Assembly: GCA_902783375.1 (NCBI GenBank)
Contig: CACZQN010000006.1
Span: 62,001 to 126,000 of the forward strand
DNA from: an uncultured Lachnospiraceae bacterium
GTDB taxonomy: Bacteria > Bacillota > Clostridia > Lachnospirales > Lachnospiraceae
Direction of reading: 5' to 3'
Length of the DNA stretch: 64,000 nt
Below, one piece after another: positions 54,798-63,669 of the stretch. Made by a program: the position numbers and the translations under genes. The notes under the pieces were generated by a model. The model worked only from the letters and a program-made list of their open reading frames with translations, did not search any database and was not told the DNA's origin. Within the stretch, counting starts at the first letter, position 1. Every line of letters starts with the position of its first letter.

Positions 54798-56009
54798 TCA
54801 TCGATGCAAAGCCGCATATTTTTCGATATAGTCATCAGCCTTTCCGTCTCCGCCTTCATCCACCCGGTTGATTCTCCTCACGACTTCCTCCAGGTTCTTT
54901 GCACCGAAGAATGCGAGGGCTTCCGTCGGCGATCCGAAAAAGACCAGATGCCCGGTGTCATCTCTGCTGCTCTTGGCAAGGACAATCACCGCATCAAACA
55001 GTTCAAAGGCTCTGTCCGGCGCGTGGGAAATCACCATGACAATCTTCCCGTCATCCGCGATTGTCCGGAGGTTCTCCATCAGCGACCGGGCCATCACCCC
55101 GTCGAGACCCGAATCCGGTTCATCCAGGAAAAACAGGGCCGGGTTCCCAATATACTCCACCGCGATGCTGAGGCGCTTCCGCTGCCCGCCGGAAAGCTTC
55201 CCTACCAGCGAATCCCGCACCCGGTCAAGCCCCAGCAGCAGGACGGTCTTTTCAATCCGCGCACGCACTTCCTCCGGCGCCATTCCCTTCGGCAGATGCA
55301 TCGCTGCTGCATTTTCAAGCGTCGCCATCACCGTGTCGTTCATCCGCAGGAGATCCTGCTGCGGCACGTAGGCGATCTCATATTTCATCTTCTCGTATTC
55401 GCTGTAAATATCGGTCCCGCGGTAGAGAATCTGCCCATCTGCCTGCTCATACCCCATGACTGCGTTCATGAACGTCGTCTTGCCTGCACCGGAACCGCCA
55501 AGGACCAGCACCATGCTCCCGACAGGGATATCCATGTGAATATCTTTCAGCAGTGTTTTCTTCTTTCCCCGATTGATGACGCTCCGCTCTTCGATCCAGA
55601 TCGAGAGGACATCCTTCGGATCATCTGCCGGCAGCATCTCCTGCTCACCGGTCTCAAACAGAAGGACCACATCCATCGTTCCTTCCGGATCCTCACTGCC
55701 ATGCACCCGCAGGACATCTCCATCGGACAGGACGCACCGCTCACCCTCTGCGAGCATTCTGCCGTTGTACCAGGTTCCATTGGTACTTCCGGCATCGAGG
55801 TAGGACACCGTGCCTCTCTCCTGATCGACCGTAAAATCCCCATGATATCTTGAGACGACACCGGATGCGACTTCAATGCCGCCGGAGAAATTCTTCGATC
55901 TCCGGCCGAACCGGACCGTCTCCGTCAGCAGATATTCTTTCGTTTCAGCCCCTTCGACAATACGCAGTTTCGGTGCCTGATGCTCAACATGGATCTTCTC
56001 TTCCATCAT
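54798..56009 (-). CDS. ABC transporter ATPase with N-terminal FHA domain
   Basis: 403 residues. The FHA domain (about 14-118) has the phosphothreonine-binding residues: GRR (35-37), SRYH (53-56) and STNGT (75-79). An ABC ATPase of the ABCG type follows, with Walker A GGSGAGKT (171-178), signature LSGGQRKR (272-279), Walker B ALFFLDEPDSGLD (291-303) and switch His in VISHAPD. FHA domains bind pThr proteins, and the gene overlaps that of a Ser/Thr kinase by 4 nt, so the kinase probably controls the transporter through FHA. The start ATG at 56009 lies within that overlap. Confidence 0.94.
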   Translation of the reverse strand: MMEEKIHVEHQAPKLRIVEGAETKEYLLTETVRFGRRSKNFSGGIEVASGVVSRYHGDFTVDQERGTVSYLDAGSTNGTWYNGRMLAEGERCVLSDGDVLRVHGSEDPEGTMDVVLLFETGEQEMLPADDPKDVLSIWIEERSVINRGKKKTLLKDIHMDIPVGSMVLVLGGSGAGKTTFMNAVMGYEQADGQILYRGTDIYSEYEKMKYEIAYVPQQDLLRMNDTVMATLENAAAMHLPKGMAPEEVRARIEKTVLLLGLDRVRDSLVGKLSGGQRKRLSIAVEYIGNPALFFLDEPDSGLDGVMARSLMENLRTIADDGKIVMVISHAPDRAFELFDAVIVLAKSSRDDTGHLVFFGSPTEALAFFGAKNLEEVVRRINRVDEGGDGKADDYIEKYAALHR

Positions 56010-59000
56010 TCTTCTTTCACCGGTTCCCGGATATCCAGCGTCAGTGCAGTTCTTGCTTTTTCTCTTGCGTCTTCGATCTCTGCATTCGCTTCTTCCGTGC
56101 TCATGAATGTCAGTGTATTGGTTCTGTTGATCGCTTCTTTCTTCAGCGGATCATACATGTTCTTCAGATTCATCTGCTGGTCAAGCGGCACATCCGTAAT
56201 CCGGACTGCATAGAAACCGGACTTCGCTGCCCCCGCATAATCCGCATCGGCATTCCAGGCAAGATACAGTTTCGAGGAAGAGCTGAGTTCCGTCATGGCC
56301 TCCAGCGCAGTAAGGTCCTGAATCTCATTTCCATAGAGAGAAAGATACAGATAATCTTTCGTCCCGTTGATCCCGCCGATGTCCGTGATGGAATTGTTCT
56401 GAAGGATCAGTCCCATCTTGCCGGAACCCGTCTGGCGCAGCGGCGAAATATCCACGATCTCATTCTCACCGAGATCAAGATAATACAGTTTCTCCATGCC
56501 GGCAATACCGGAGATATCCCGCAGATCATTGTCCTGGGCTGTCAGAGAATACAGTTCTTTGCACTTCGTCAGGGCATTCAGATCCGTCAGGTGGTTATGT
56601 TCCAGGGCAGCCACATACAGTGCGGTGCACTCAGACAGCGCAGAGATATCGGTGAGCTCGTTGGAATCGAGCATCACATATGCCAGTTTGCCGGCGCTCT
56701 TCTGAAGAACCGAGATATCCGTGAGCTGGTTGTTCGAGAGATAAACCCGCTCCAGCTGCGTGCAGTTCGTCAGGCCGCTGATATCTGTGAGCTGGTTGTT
56801 GCCCGCCTGAATCCGCACCAGTTCGATCATCTTCTCACAGGCATTCAGATTCGTCAGCTGGTTGTCATTCAGATAAAGATTCTTCATCTTCACCAGTTCC
56901 GAAAGCGGGGAGATGTCGGAAATCTGATTCCCGACGATGCTCAGCTCCGTGATGGCCGTACAGCCGGACAGCGAGTGAAGATCCGTCAGCTGATTGCTCG
57001 ACAGATCCACCGTGCGGATTGCTGTATTTCCCTCGAGTGCCGAAATGTCCGTAATCTGGTTTCCTCTCACGTTCACACTCATGAGGTCTGCCTTCGCTTC
57101 CATGCCATGAAGATCCTTCAGGTTGTTTCCGGACGCATTCAGGTCCCGGATCTTGACATCACCAAGCAATGGTTCGAGCGTCTCGATCTCATTGCCGCGG
57201 ATGTCGACATCGCTCAGCTCCGCGAGGTCCGCCAGAAAAAGGATGTTCTTCAGCCCGCAGTATTTCGCAGTGAATGACCTCAGGGCAGCGCAGCTTCCGA
57301 TATTCGAAAGATCCCACGCGGCAAGTGCTGTATTCTCAAACGTCACATATTGCAGCGATGAAAGGACCGGAAATGGTTCTGCCGTATCCTCGATCGCACA
57401 GCTGTACAATGTCAGCGATCCGAGATTCGGAAAATTCTTCAGGAATCCCATATCGGTTGTAAAGTCTGCTTCATAGATCAGCAGCGACTGGATCTGTGGA
57501 TAAGACCCGTTAAAAAGTCTCTTTCCATCCATCGACGTCAGTTCTTCACTGCTTGCATTCGCTGTTACAGACAGTCTCTCCAGGGTCTCCAGTTTTGCGA
57601 GCGGGGAGAAGTCCGTAAAGCCCGTACAGCCGGTGAAGTCAAGCTGCTTGATCCGTTTCATCGATCCGATTCGTTCCATCATGGAATCGTCGATGACGCA
57701 CCCCGTAAAGGTCATGACTGTCACCGTATCATCTGCATCGATTGCTTCGAGCCGCTTTACCGTCACTTCTTCCCGGGAGAAGGAATAATCTGCCTTTCCT
57801 CCTGTAATACCGCCCCGCATAAAGACCACAACAAGGATGATGGCCAGAACCGCAACCGCCGCAATGGCGACAATCTTCACCGGGAACTTCTTCTTCTCAT
57901 CCTGCCGGTGCATGTGCTCCGGCTTCTTTACTTCCGGTTTCCGGACTTCCGGCTTTTTCTCTTCCGGCTGTCTGACCTCCGGTTTTCTCACTTCCGGCTT
58001 CTCCCGGACGGCCGCAGGTCCTTTGACGGTGACCTCTTCATCATCTTCATATTCGCCGTCGATCTCGTCCGCTACGGAAGACCGCAGGGACGCTGCAAAT
58101 GCCCGCTTCAGGTCCGACATGCTCTGGTAGCGATCCTTGATCCGGACCGCCATACCCCGCATCAGCGCAGTCTCCGCTGCCGGTGAGATGTCCGCTCCGA
58201 GCATCGACGGTGACTCCAGGGTATCCTCAAAATGCCGGTTCATGGCATTCTCCGGCGTTTTCCCCGTGATCAGCTTGTACATCGTCGCGGAAAATGCATA
58301 GACATCCGTCCATGGTCCCTGTTCCCCATGGCTGCGGTACTGTTCCTCCGGCGCAAAGCCCGGTTTCAGGATAACGGAGAGGCTCTTCTCTCCCTCCATG
58401 CTCATCGCACGCGCCGTGCCGAAATCCAGCAGCTTCACCCGTCCGTCGGTCAGGACCATGAGGTTTGACGGACTGATATCCCGGTGGATGATTCCCTGCT
58501 CATGCACCTTTTCCAGCGCATCCATGACCGGCGCAAGCATGGTATAGACTCGCTCAAACGACATCGGTCCGACACGCTTCGCATATCTGGTCAGGCTTTC
58601 ACCGTCCAGATATTCCATGATAATATAGGCGGTATCATTCGCCTCGAAATAATCTCGGACGCTGACAATGTTCGGCTCCCCGACAAAGTTCGCCAGAACC
58701 TGTGCTTCCTCGATGAATCTTCCGCGCCACTTCTCGAACTGCTTCAGTTCCTGTGCGTCCCCGGTCACGGTCAGGCTCATGGAGGCGTCGTGATACCGGG
58801 TCACCAGGCCGGAAGGATAGTATTCTTTAATGGCAACCCGCATCTTCAGCCGTCTGTCAAATCCAATGTAGGTGATTCCGAATCCACCCTGTCCGATGAC
58901 CGATCCGACAATATATCTGTTCTCAAGCACAGTCCCGCACTGCAGCTGGTGCGGTGCGTTCTCTCTATGCACATCTGCTCCGCACCAGGGGCAGAGATCG

Positions 59001-59059
59001 GCACCCGCCTCAATCTCCTGCATGCAATTCGGACAATACTGCTTTCCCAGCACTTCCAT
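56006..59059 (-). CDS. Transmembrane Ser/Thr protein kinase with zinc ribbon and extracellular leucine-rich repeats
   Basis: 1017 residues. A zinc ribbon (CPNC 9-12, CPWC 23-26) precedes a Hanks-type kinase (about 47-322). It has the Gly loop GQGGFG, Lys78 in VAIKE, HRD 192-194 with Asn199, DFG 212-214, and a PEEQ activation-loop end. A linker with five PEVRKP-like repeats (354-381) leads to one transmembrane helix (395-413) and then an LRR array. Its 21-22-residue units carry the pattern NQLTDIS and cover about 470-960. The layout is a receptor kinase with an outer LRR sensor. The start ATG at 59059 was chosen by the zinc ribbon and a GAGGG upstream. First gene of the operon. Confidence 0.94.
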   Translation of the reverse strand: MEVLGKQYCPNCMQEIEAGADLCPWCGADVHRENAPHQLQCGTVLENRYIVGSVIGQGGFGITYIGFDRRLKMRVAIKEYYPSGLVTRYHDASMSLTVTGDAQELKQFEKWRGRFIEEAQVLANFVGEPNIVSVRDYFEANDTAYIIMEYLDGESLTRYAKRVGPMSFERVYTMLAPVMDALEKVHEQGIIHRDISPSNLMVLTDGRVKLLDFGTARAMSMEGEKSLSVILKPGFAPEEQYRSHGEQGPWTDVYAFSATMYKLITGKTPENAMNRHFEDTLESPSMLGADISPAAETALMRGMAVRIKDRYQSMSDLKRAFAASLRSSVADEIDGEYEDDEEVTVKGPAAVREKPEVRKPEVRQPEEKKPEVRKPEVKKPEHMHRQDEKKKFPVKIVAIAAVAVLAIILVVVFMRGGITGGKADYSFSREEVTVKRLEAIDADDTVTVMTFTGCVIDDSMMERIGSMKRIKQLDFTGCTGFTDFSPLAKLETLERLSVTANASSEELTSMDGKRLFNGSYPQIQSLLIYEADFTTDMGFLKNFPNLGSLTLYSCAIEDTAEPFPVLSSLQYVTFENTALAAWDLSNIGSCAALRSFTAKYCGLKNILFLADLAELSDVDIRGNEIETLEPLLGDVKIRDLNASGNNLKDLHGMEAKADLMSVNVRGNQITDISALEGNTAIRTVDLSSNQLTDLHSLSGCTAITELSIVGNQISDISPLSELVKMKNLYLNDNQLTNLNACEKMIELVRIQAGNNQLTDISGLTNCTQLERVYLSNNQLTDISVLQKSAGKLAYVMLDSNELTDISALSECTALYVAALEHNHLTDLNALTKCKELYSLTAQDNDLRDISGIAGMEKLYYLDLGENEIVDISPLRQTGSGKMGLILQNNSITDIGGINGTKDYLYLSLYGNEIQDLTALEAMTELSSSSKLYLAWNADADYAGAAKSGFYAVRITDVPLDQQMNLKNMYDPLKKEAINRTNTLTFMSTEEANAEIEDAREKARTALTLDIREPVKEE

Positions 59060-59106
59060 ACCCCAATCCCTCAATATCAGAATAGAATACAACCATCATA
59101 CTATCA

Positions 59107-59119
59107 CATGATTATCATG
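59107..59119. promoter_or_regulatory. Palindrome at the start site of the kinase operon
   Basis: CATGAT, T, ATCATG: a perfect 13-bp dyad lying 4-16 nt downstream of the -10, at the predicted transcription start. It is an operator candidate. Confidence 0.4.
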
Positions 59120-59122
59120 ATT

Positions 59123-59151
59123 ATGATACCATTCTTCGGCCATCCTGTAAA
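59123..59151 (-). promoter_or_regulatory. Promoter of the Ser/Thr kinase-ABC-histidine kinase operon
   Basis: Minus strand -35 TTTACA (59146-59151), 17-bp spacer, -10 TATCAT (59123-59128). Confidence 0.6.
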
Positions 59152-59205
59152 CGTGTGTCAAACATTTTCTTCCAGATACAGGCGACTTTCCTGGTGTTCC
59201 GGTGC

Positions 59206-61710
59206 CTACAGGAACCTCCCGGTTACACTTTCCGGACACCTCTGCACATCCTCCGGCGTCCCGCAGACGACCACCCTGCCGCCGTCCTCTCCGCCGCCAG
59301 GCCCCATGTCAATGATATAATCCGCATTCCGGATCACATCGAGGTCATGTTCAATCACCACGACGGTCGCTCCATGGTCGATCAGCGTCTGGAAGACACC
59401 AAGCAGCGTCCGGACATCCAGCGGATGCAGGCCGATCGTCGGCTCATCAAAGACAAAGACCGAATCGCTCTGCAGTTTTCCCATCTCGCTCGCCAGCTTC
59501 AGCCGCTGTGCCTCCCCGCCGGACAGGCTCGGCGTCTCCTCGCCAAGGGTCAGATAGCCGAGGCCGAGACTCTCGAGGGTCTGCAGTTTCGGAAGCACAT
59601 TCTTCATATCTTTGCAGAACCGGATCGCCGTGTTCACATCCATATCCATCAGTTCCGGGAGGGACTTCTCCTCCCCTGCCTTGTTCCGGTGCAGAACCCG
59701 GAAGGCCGGCTTTGCATAGCGGGATCCTCTGCACTCCGGACAGGTGATATCCACGTCCGGCAGGAACTGCACATCGAGGCTGATGCTGCCTGTTCCGTCA
59801 CACACCGGGCAGCGGAGATCGCCGGTGTTATAGGAAAAATCCCCCGCCTTATATCCCTGCTTTTTCGCATCTTCGGTTCTGGCATAGATCTTCCGGAGTT
59901 CGTCATGGACATTCGCATAGGTGGCCACCGTGGAGCGCACATTGATCCCGATCGGCGTGGCGTCAATCAGCTTGATGTGTGCGATCCCCGGCGCCTCGAT
60001 CCTCCGGATGTGCGCCGGCATCTCTCCGCCTGCCGTAACGCCTGCCAGTCCCGGCACCAGGCTTTCCAGCACCATCGTGGTCTTCCCGGATCCAGAGACG
60101 CCGGTCACCACAGTCAGTCTTCCCTTCGGAATCCGGACCGTGAGCGGCTTCACGGTGTGGATGCTGTCGGTTTCAAGCGTGATTACTCCCTTCTCAAAGA
60201 GCGCATCCGGTTCGACCTCCGCCCGGACTCTTCCCTCTTCTTTTCCGGAGAGAAATGGCCCGATCTTTGATGCCGGATTCTCTGCGATCTCTGCAAGCGT
60301 TCCTTCTGCAATCACGGTTCCGCCATCTGCCCCGGCTTCCGGTCCCATCTCGATCAGCCAGTCAGACTCCCGCAGAATCTGGGTGTCATGATCCACCAAC
60401 AGCACCGAATTCCCATCCGCAACCAGATCATGCATCACCGCATTCAGTCCCTTGATGTTCGCCGGGTGGAGGCCGATGGACGGCTCATCCAGCACATAGA
60501 GCACACCGGTCGTCCGGTTTCTCACGGCTCTCGCCAGCTGCATCCGCTGCCGCTCTCCCGTCGAGAGCGTATCGGAGGCACGGTCCAGCGAAAGATAAGA
60601 AAGGCCCAGTTCCATCAGCCGCCTTGCCGGCGTCTGAAAGGACGCGCAGATGCTCTCCGCCATCGGCCGCATTTCCTCCGGGAGCGATGCCGGAACGCCC
60701 TTCACCCATTCTATCAGATCCTTCAGCGTCATCGTGCAGGCCTGATCCAGGGAAATACCTCGCAGTTTCGGTGCTCTCGCGGCTTCCGAGAGCCTGGTCC
60801 CATGGCATTCCGGGCAGGTTTCTTCTTTCAGGAATTTCTCCACCCGCTTCATGCCCTTCTCATCCTTCACCTTGTTCAGGGCATTTAACACCGTGGCCGT
60901 CGCACTGTAGTAGGTGAAATCCATCTCGCCGCCGGCGATATTCCCGTCCTGCTTCTTCGGTCTGTAGAAGATATGCTTCTTGACCATCGGTCCGTCATAG
61001 ACGATCTGCTTCTCTTCCTCCGTGAGTTCCCGGAACGGCACATCCGTCCGCACACCCATGGCGCGGCAGACATCGGTCATCAGCGACCACATCAGGGAAT
61101 TCCACGGTGCAACTGCCCCTTCATCGATGGTGAGGCTCTCATCCGGCACCAGCGTCTTCCGGTCGACGGTGCGCACCGTGCCGGTACCGCCGCAGCACTT
61201 GCAGGCACCCTGGCTGTTGAATGCCAGTTCCTCCGCGCCGGGCGGATAGACATGTGCACCACACTCCGGACAGATGATCTCCTGTTCGGCCGCCACGGCC
61301 AGCGTCGGCTTCAGGTAATGCCCGTTCGGGCAGCGATGATTCGCAAGCCTCGAATACATCAGGCGGAGGCTGTTCAGCAGTTCCGTGCCGGTTCCGAAGG
61401 TTGACCGGATCCCGCCGCTGCCGGGTCTCTGGTGCAGCGCCAGCGCCGCCGGCACATAGAGCACCTCGTCGACATCCGCCTTTGCCGCCTGCGTCATCCG
61501 CCGTCTGGTATACGTCGAGAGTGATTCGAGATATCGTCTTGATCCCTCCGCATACAGCACGCCAAGCGCCAGGGAAGACTTCCCGGAACCGGACACGCCG
61601 GCAATTCCGACAATCTCATTGAGTGGCACATCCACATTGACATTTTTCAGATTATGAACTCTCGCCCCGTGGATCTCGATCTTCTGCGGAGCCTGCTTTT
61701 CCTGACTCAT
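59206..61710 (-). CDS. UvrA-like ATPase (short, UvrA2-type excinuclease subunit A)
   Basis: 834 residues against about 940 for housekeeping UvrA. It has two ABC modules with Walker A GVSGSGKSS and GVSGSGKTT, and signatures TLSTGERQR and SLSGGEAQR. The zinc-binding Cys pairs CPECGAH, CPECHG, CPVCDG and CPECRG are visible. The missing length lies where UvrB-interaction sequences occur in canonical UvrA, which is typical of UvrA2 or drug-resistance-associated paralogues. It probably binds damaged or intercalated DNA; incision is uncertain. The start ATG at 61710 has AAGGATG upstream. It follows the metallophosphoesterase by 23 nt, so they are likely co-transcribed. Confidence 0.9.
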   Translation of the reverse strand: MSQEKQAPQKIEIHGARVHNLKNVNVDVPLNEIVGIAGVSGSGKSSLALGVLYAEGSRRYLESLSTYTRRRMTQAAKADVDEVLYVPAALALHQRPGSGGIRSTFGTGTELLNSLRLMYSRLANHRCPNGHYLKPTLAVAAEQEIICPECGAHVYPPGAEELAFNSQGACKCCGGTGTVRTVDRKTLVPDESLTIDEGAVAPWNSLMWSLMTDVCRAMGVRTDVPFRELTEEEKQIVYDGPMVKKHIFYRPKKQDGNIAGGEMDFTYYSATATVLNALNKVKDEKGMKRVEKFLKEETCPECHGTRLSEAARAPKLRGISLDQACTMTLKDLIEWVKGVPASLPEEMRPMAESICASFQTPARRLMELGLSYLSLDRASDTLSTGERQRMQLARAVRNRTTGVLYVLDEPSIGLHPANIKGLNAVMHDLVADGNSVLLVDHDTQILRESDWLIEMGPEAGADGGTVIAEGTLAEIAENPASKIGPFLSGKEEGRVRAEVEPDALFEKGVITLETDSIHTVKPLTVRIPKGRLTVVTGVSGSGKTTMVLESLVPGLAGVTAGGEMPAHIRRIEAPGIAHIKLIDATPIGINVRSTVATYANVHDELRKIYARTEDAKKQGYKAGDFSYNTGDLRCPVCDGTGSISLDVQFLPDVDITCPECRGSRYAKPAFRVLHRNKAGEEKSLPELMDMDVNTAIRFCKDMKNVLPKLQTLESLGLGYLTLGEETPSLSGGEAQRLKLASEMGKLQSDSVFVFDEPTIGLHPLDVRTLLGVFQTLIDHGATVVVIEHDLDVIRNADYIIDMGPGGGEDGGRVVVCGTPEDVQRCPESVTGRFL

Positions 61711-61733
61711 TGTCTATCATCCTTTTTTATGAA

Positions 61734-62480
61734 CTAATCAAGCACCTTCATCGGGTTCCACCGGAGATAATCCCCCGACACAAGGCTATATGTTCTCCCG
61801 CGGTACTCCCCCATGATGCTGTCATGGAAGCGGGTCTCCCCGTGGCAGTGCGCATAGATCACCTGCTCTGCGCCGTATTCCTCGGCCATATCGGTGAATC
61901 CGCTCCGCTTCTCCAGAATATTGGTTGGCGGATAATGCAGGAACATGATGAACTTTGTATAGCCATCCTGCCTCGCCGCCTCAAAGGAGATGCGCAGCCG
62001 CTCCAGTTCCCGCTCGACCAGTTTCTTTGCGTGCTCTTCCGCCTCCTCGTCCCAGCCGATCACCCGGCCGCGCCGGTCCAGATAGAACGGTCCTTCAAAT
62101 GTAAATCCCTTCGTCCCGACCAGTGCGTAGTCCCGGTAGCTCTCATAGCTGTCCTGCAGGAAGGTCAGGTCCGGCTGAAAGCGTTCATTCAGCTGTTTGG
62201 TCTTCTTCACTTCCCAGAACATGTCGTGATTGCCCCGGGTCAGGATCTTCCGCCCCGGCAGTCTTTTGATATATTCCAGATCTTCAGCAATGTTATACAG
62301 ATTCTTCCCCCAGGTATGGTCCCCGACCAGAACCAGCGTGTCCTCCGGTGTCAGAAGCCTGTCACAGTTCTTCCGGAACTTCTCCTCGTGATTCTTCCAG
62401 AGACGGTCATTCTGCTGGTTCTTTGCCTTCAGTTCGGACTGAAAATGCAGATGCAGATCCCCGATCGCATATAAACTCAT
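61734..62480 (-). CDS. Calcineurin-type metallophosphoesterase
   Basis: 248 residues. Metal ligands are in AIGDLHLHF, VGDHTWG, GNHDMFW and the C-terminal FLHYPPTN and AHCHGE (ordinary consensus GHTH, here AHCHGE). The family hydrolyses phosphoesters; the natural substrate is unknown. The start ATG at 62480 has GAAAGGA eight bases upstream, and a 36-nt extension is rejected since it covers the hairpin. The gene is the first of a pair with uvrA2. Confidence 0.9.
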   Translation of the reverse strand: MSLYAIGDLHLHFQSELKAKNQQNDRLWKNHEEKFRKNCDRLLTPEDTLVLVGDHTWGKNLYNIAEDLEYIKRLPGRKILTRGNHDMFWEVKKTKQLNERFQPDLTFLQDSYESYRDYALVGTKGFTFEGPFYLDRRGRVIGWDEEAEEHAKKLVERELERLRISFEAARQDGYTKFIMFLHYPPTNILEKRSGFTDMAEEYGAEQVIYAHCHGETRFHDSIMGEYRGRTYSLVSGDYLRWNPMKVLD

Positions 62481-62497
62481 GGCACAAATCCTTTCAT

Positions 62498-62528
62498 GAA
62501 AATAGCAGGCTATCATCCAGCCTGCTAT
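62498..62528 (-). terminator. Hairpin between the SIMPL and metallophosphoesterase genes
   Basis: ATAGCAGGCT / AGCCTGCTAT perfect 10-bp stem followed by TTTTC on the minus strand. It could end the SIMPL transcript, but it also falls at the 5' end of the metallophosphoesterase mRNA, where it may be a stabilising leader hairpin. Confidence 0.55.
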
Positions 62529-62534
62529 CGTATC

Positions 62535-62563
62535 AGTATATCTGTCTGTTATAGCAAAGTCAA
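62535..62563 (-). promoter_or_regulatory. Promoter of the metallophosphoesterase-uvrA2 operon
   Basis: Minus strand -35 TTGACT (62558-62563), 17-bp spacer, -10 TATACT (62535-62540). Confidence 0.7.
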
Positions 62564-62567
62564 TGTT

Positions 62568-63239
62568 TCAGAGAATCTCCCAGATCACGGTCACCGTATC
62601 CTCCACCCGGATATCGTCCGGATCAATATCGAAGCTCAGGCGATCTTCTTCCATGGCCATTCCGGCTGCCATCGTCGGCATCGCCATCTTGTTCATCGGT
62701 CTGGAGACGAATTCGATCGTCCCGAAGGAATAGTCGATATTCAGAATCTCTCCCAGTTTCACCCCTGCTGCGTCTGCAAGCACCGCAGCCTTTCTCCGTG
62801 AATCCTTTACTGCCTCCGACAGCAGCTCGGCCTTTGCCGCTTCCGCATCCCGCAGGAAATATTCCAGCTGGAATTCCGGCTCTGCCGGGAGTCTCTGGAT
62901 CATATGGAGCACACGGCCAAGCCTGTCCGGATCCCTCGCAAACTCGACCTTCAGCACATGGACGGCACGGTAACCAAGCAGACGCTGCTTCCACACGTGG
63001 TCCGTCTCATCCTGGTAGCTTTCATACTCTGTATCCACGCGGAAAGAGAGGGTCTTCAGGTCCGACTTCTGAAACTCGAGATCCGAAAAAGCCTGCTTCA
63101 CTTCTTCCGCATGCCGCAGGGATCGTTCTAACGCTTTGGCATACTCCTTGTCTGTATCATGCAGATCAATCCGGATCCGGACCATATCCGGCGTCCGCTG
63201 AAGCACTCCTTTACCCGTAACACGAATTGTGCGGTCCAT
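62568..63239 (-). CDS. SIMPL-domain (DUF541) protein
   Basis: 223 residues. The N-terminal TIRVTGKGVLQRTPDMVRIRI is the family start, and the Leu-spaced helix RHAEEVKQAFSDLEFQKSDLKTLSF and YRAVHVLKVEFA follow. SIMPL proteins form ring-like oligomers at the envelope in other bacteria; here there is no signal peptide, so it is cytoplasmic. Function unknown. The start ATG at 63239 has GGAGGAAGAG upstream, and a promoter lies at 63338-63343. Confidence 0.88.
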   Translation of the reverse strand: MDRTIRVTGKGVLQRTPDMVRIRIDLHDTDKEYAKALERSLRHAEEVKQAFSDLEFQKSDLKTLSFRVDTEYESYQDETDHVWKQRLLGYRAVHVLKVEFARDPDRLGRVLHMIQRLPAEPEFQLEYFLRDAEAAKAELLSEAVKDSRRKAAVLADAAGVKLGEILNIDYSFGTIEFVSRPMNKMAMPTMAAGMAMEEDRLSFDIDPDDIRVEDTVTVIWEIL

Positions 63240-63337
63240 CTCTCTTCCTCCATTCCCGTCCGTCTGCCGCAGCACCCGGGCTGCTCTTTATACGTAATGA
63301 ATCCTGGCTTTCTCAAATCGATCTAGCTGATGCACCT

Positions 63338-63343
63338 ATTATA
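63338..63343 (-). promoter_or_regulatory. Extended -10 of the SIMPL gene
   Basis: TGC directly before a perfect TATAAT on the minus strand; the -35 (TAGATT, 17 bp upstream) is weak. Confidence 0.55.
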
Positions 63344-63380
63344 GCACAGATCGGGGATGGAATCTATCCGAAATTCCAGC

Positions 63381-63482
63381 TTAGTCTTCCATGAATTCCA
63401 GATAATCCGCCTCACAGGAGAAAAGTCTGTACGCCCCGTTCACATAACCCATGTATCCACTCTCTGTCGAATATCCCTTCAT
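63381..63482 (-). CDS. Small protein, 33 residues
   Basis: The frame reads MKGYSTESGYMGYVNGAYRL then FSCEADYLEFMED and stop. It is Tyr/Gly-rich and ends in an acidic tail. This shape matches short, unannotated Clostridial proteins that I have seen before but cannot name. The ATG at 63482 has GGCAGGTG upstream. A -10 (TATACT, 63529-63534) and a small leader hairpin (AACACT/AGTGTT, 63502-63517) precede it. It stands alone between the SIMPL gene and a terminator. Function unknown. Confidence 0.65.
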   Translation of the reverse strand: MKGYSTESGYMGYVNGAYRLFSCEADYLEFMED

Positions 63483-63564
63483 TCTGCACCTGCCTTTCTG
63501 CAACACTGTGAAGTGTTCTTACAGGTACAGTATAGTTCCTGACCTGTCCCATATTCAGGACAGC

Positions 63565-63606
63565 AAAAAGCAGAAGACCTGTTTTTACGGTTCTTCTGCT
63601 TTTTTA
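63565..63606. terminator. Bidirectional terminator-like hairpin
   Basis: AAAAAGCAGAAGA / TCTTCTGCTTTTT stem, A/T-rich on both sides. No plus-strand gene ends here, so it probably reinforces the stop of the truncated gene upstream on the minus strand. Confidence 0.6.
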
Positions 63607-63630
63607 TTGTTTTTTCTATATCCCTGGTCC

Positions 63631-63663
63631 TTAAAAGCCCCGGATGATTCTCTTCATCCGAGG
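63631..63663 (-). terminator. Terminator of the gene at 63670
   Basis: CCTCGGATGA / TCATCCGGGG stem followed by CTTTTAA on the minus strand. Confidence 0.65.
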
Positions 63664-63669
63664 TCTTCT

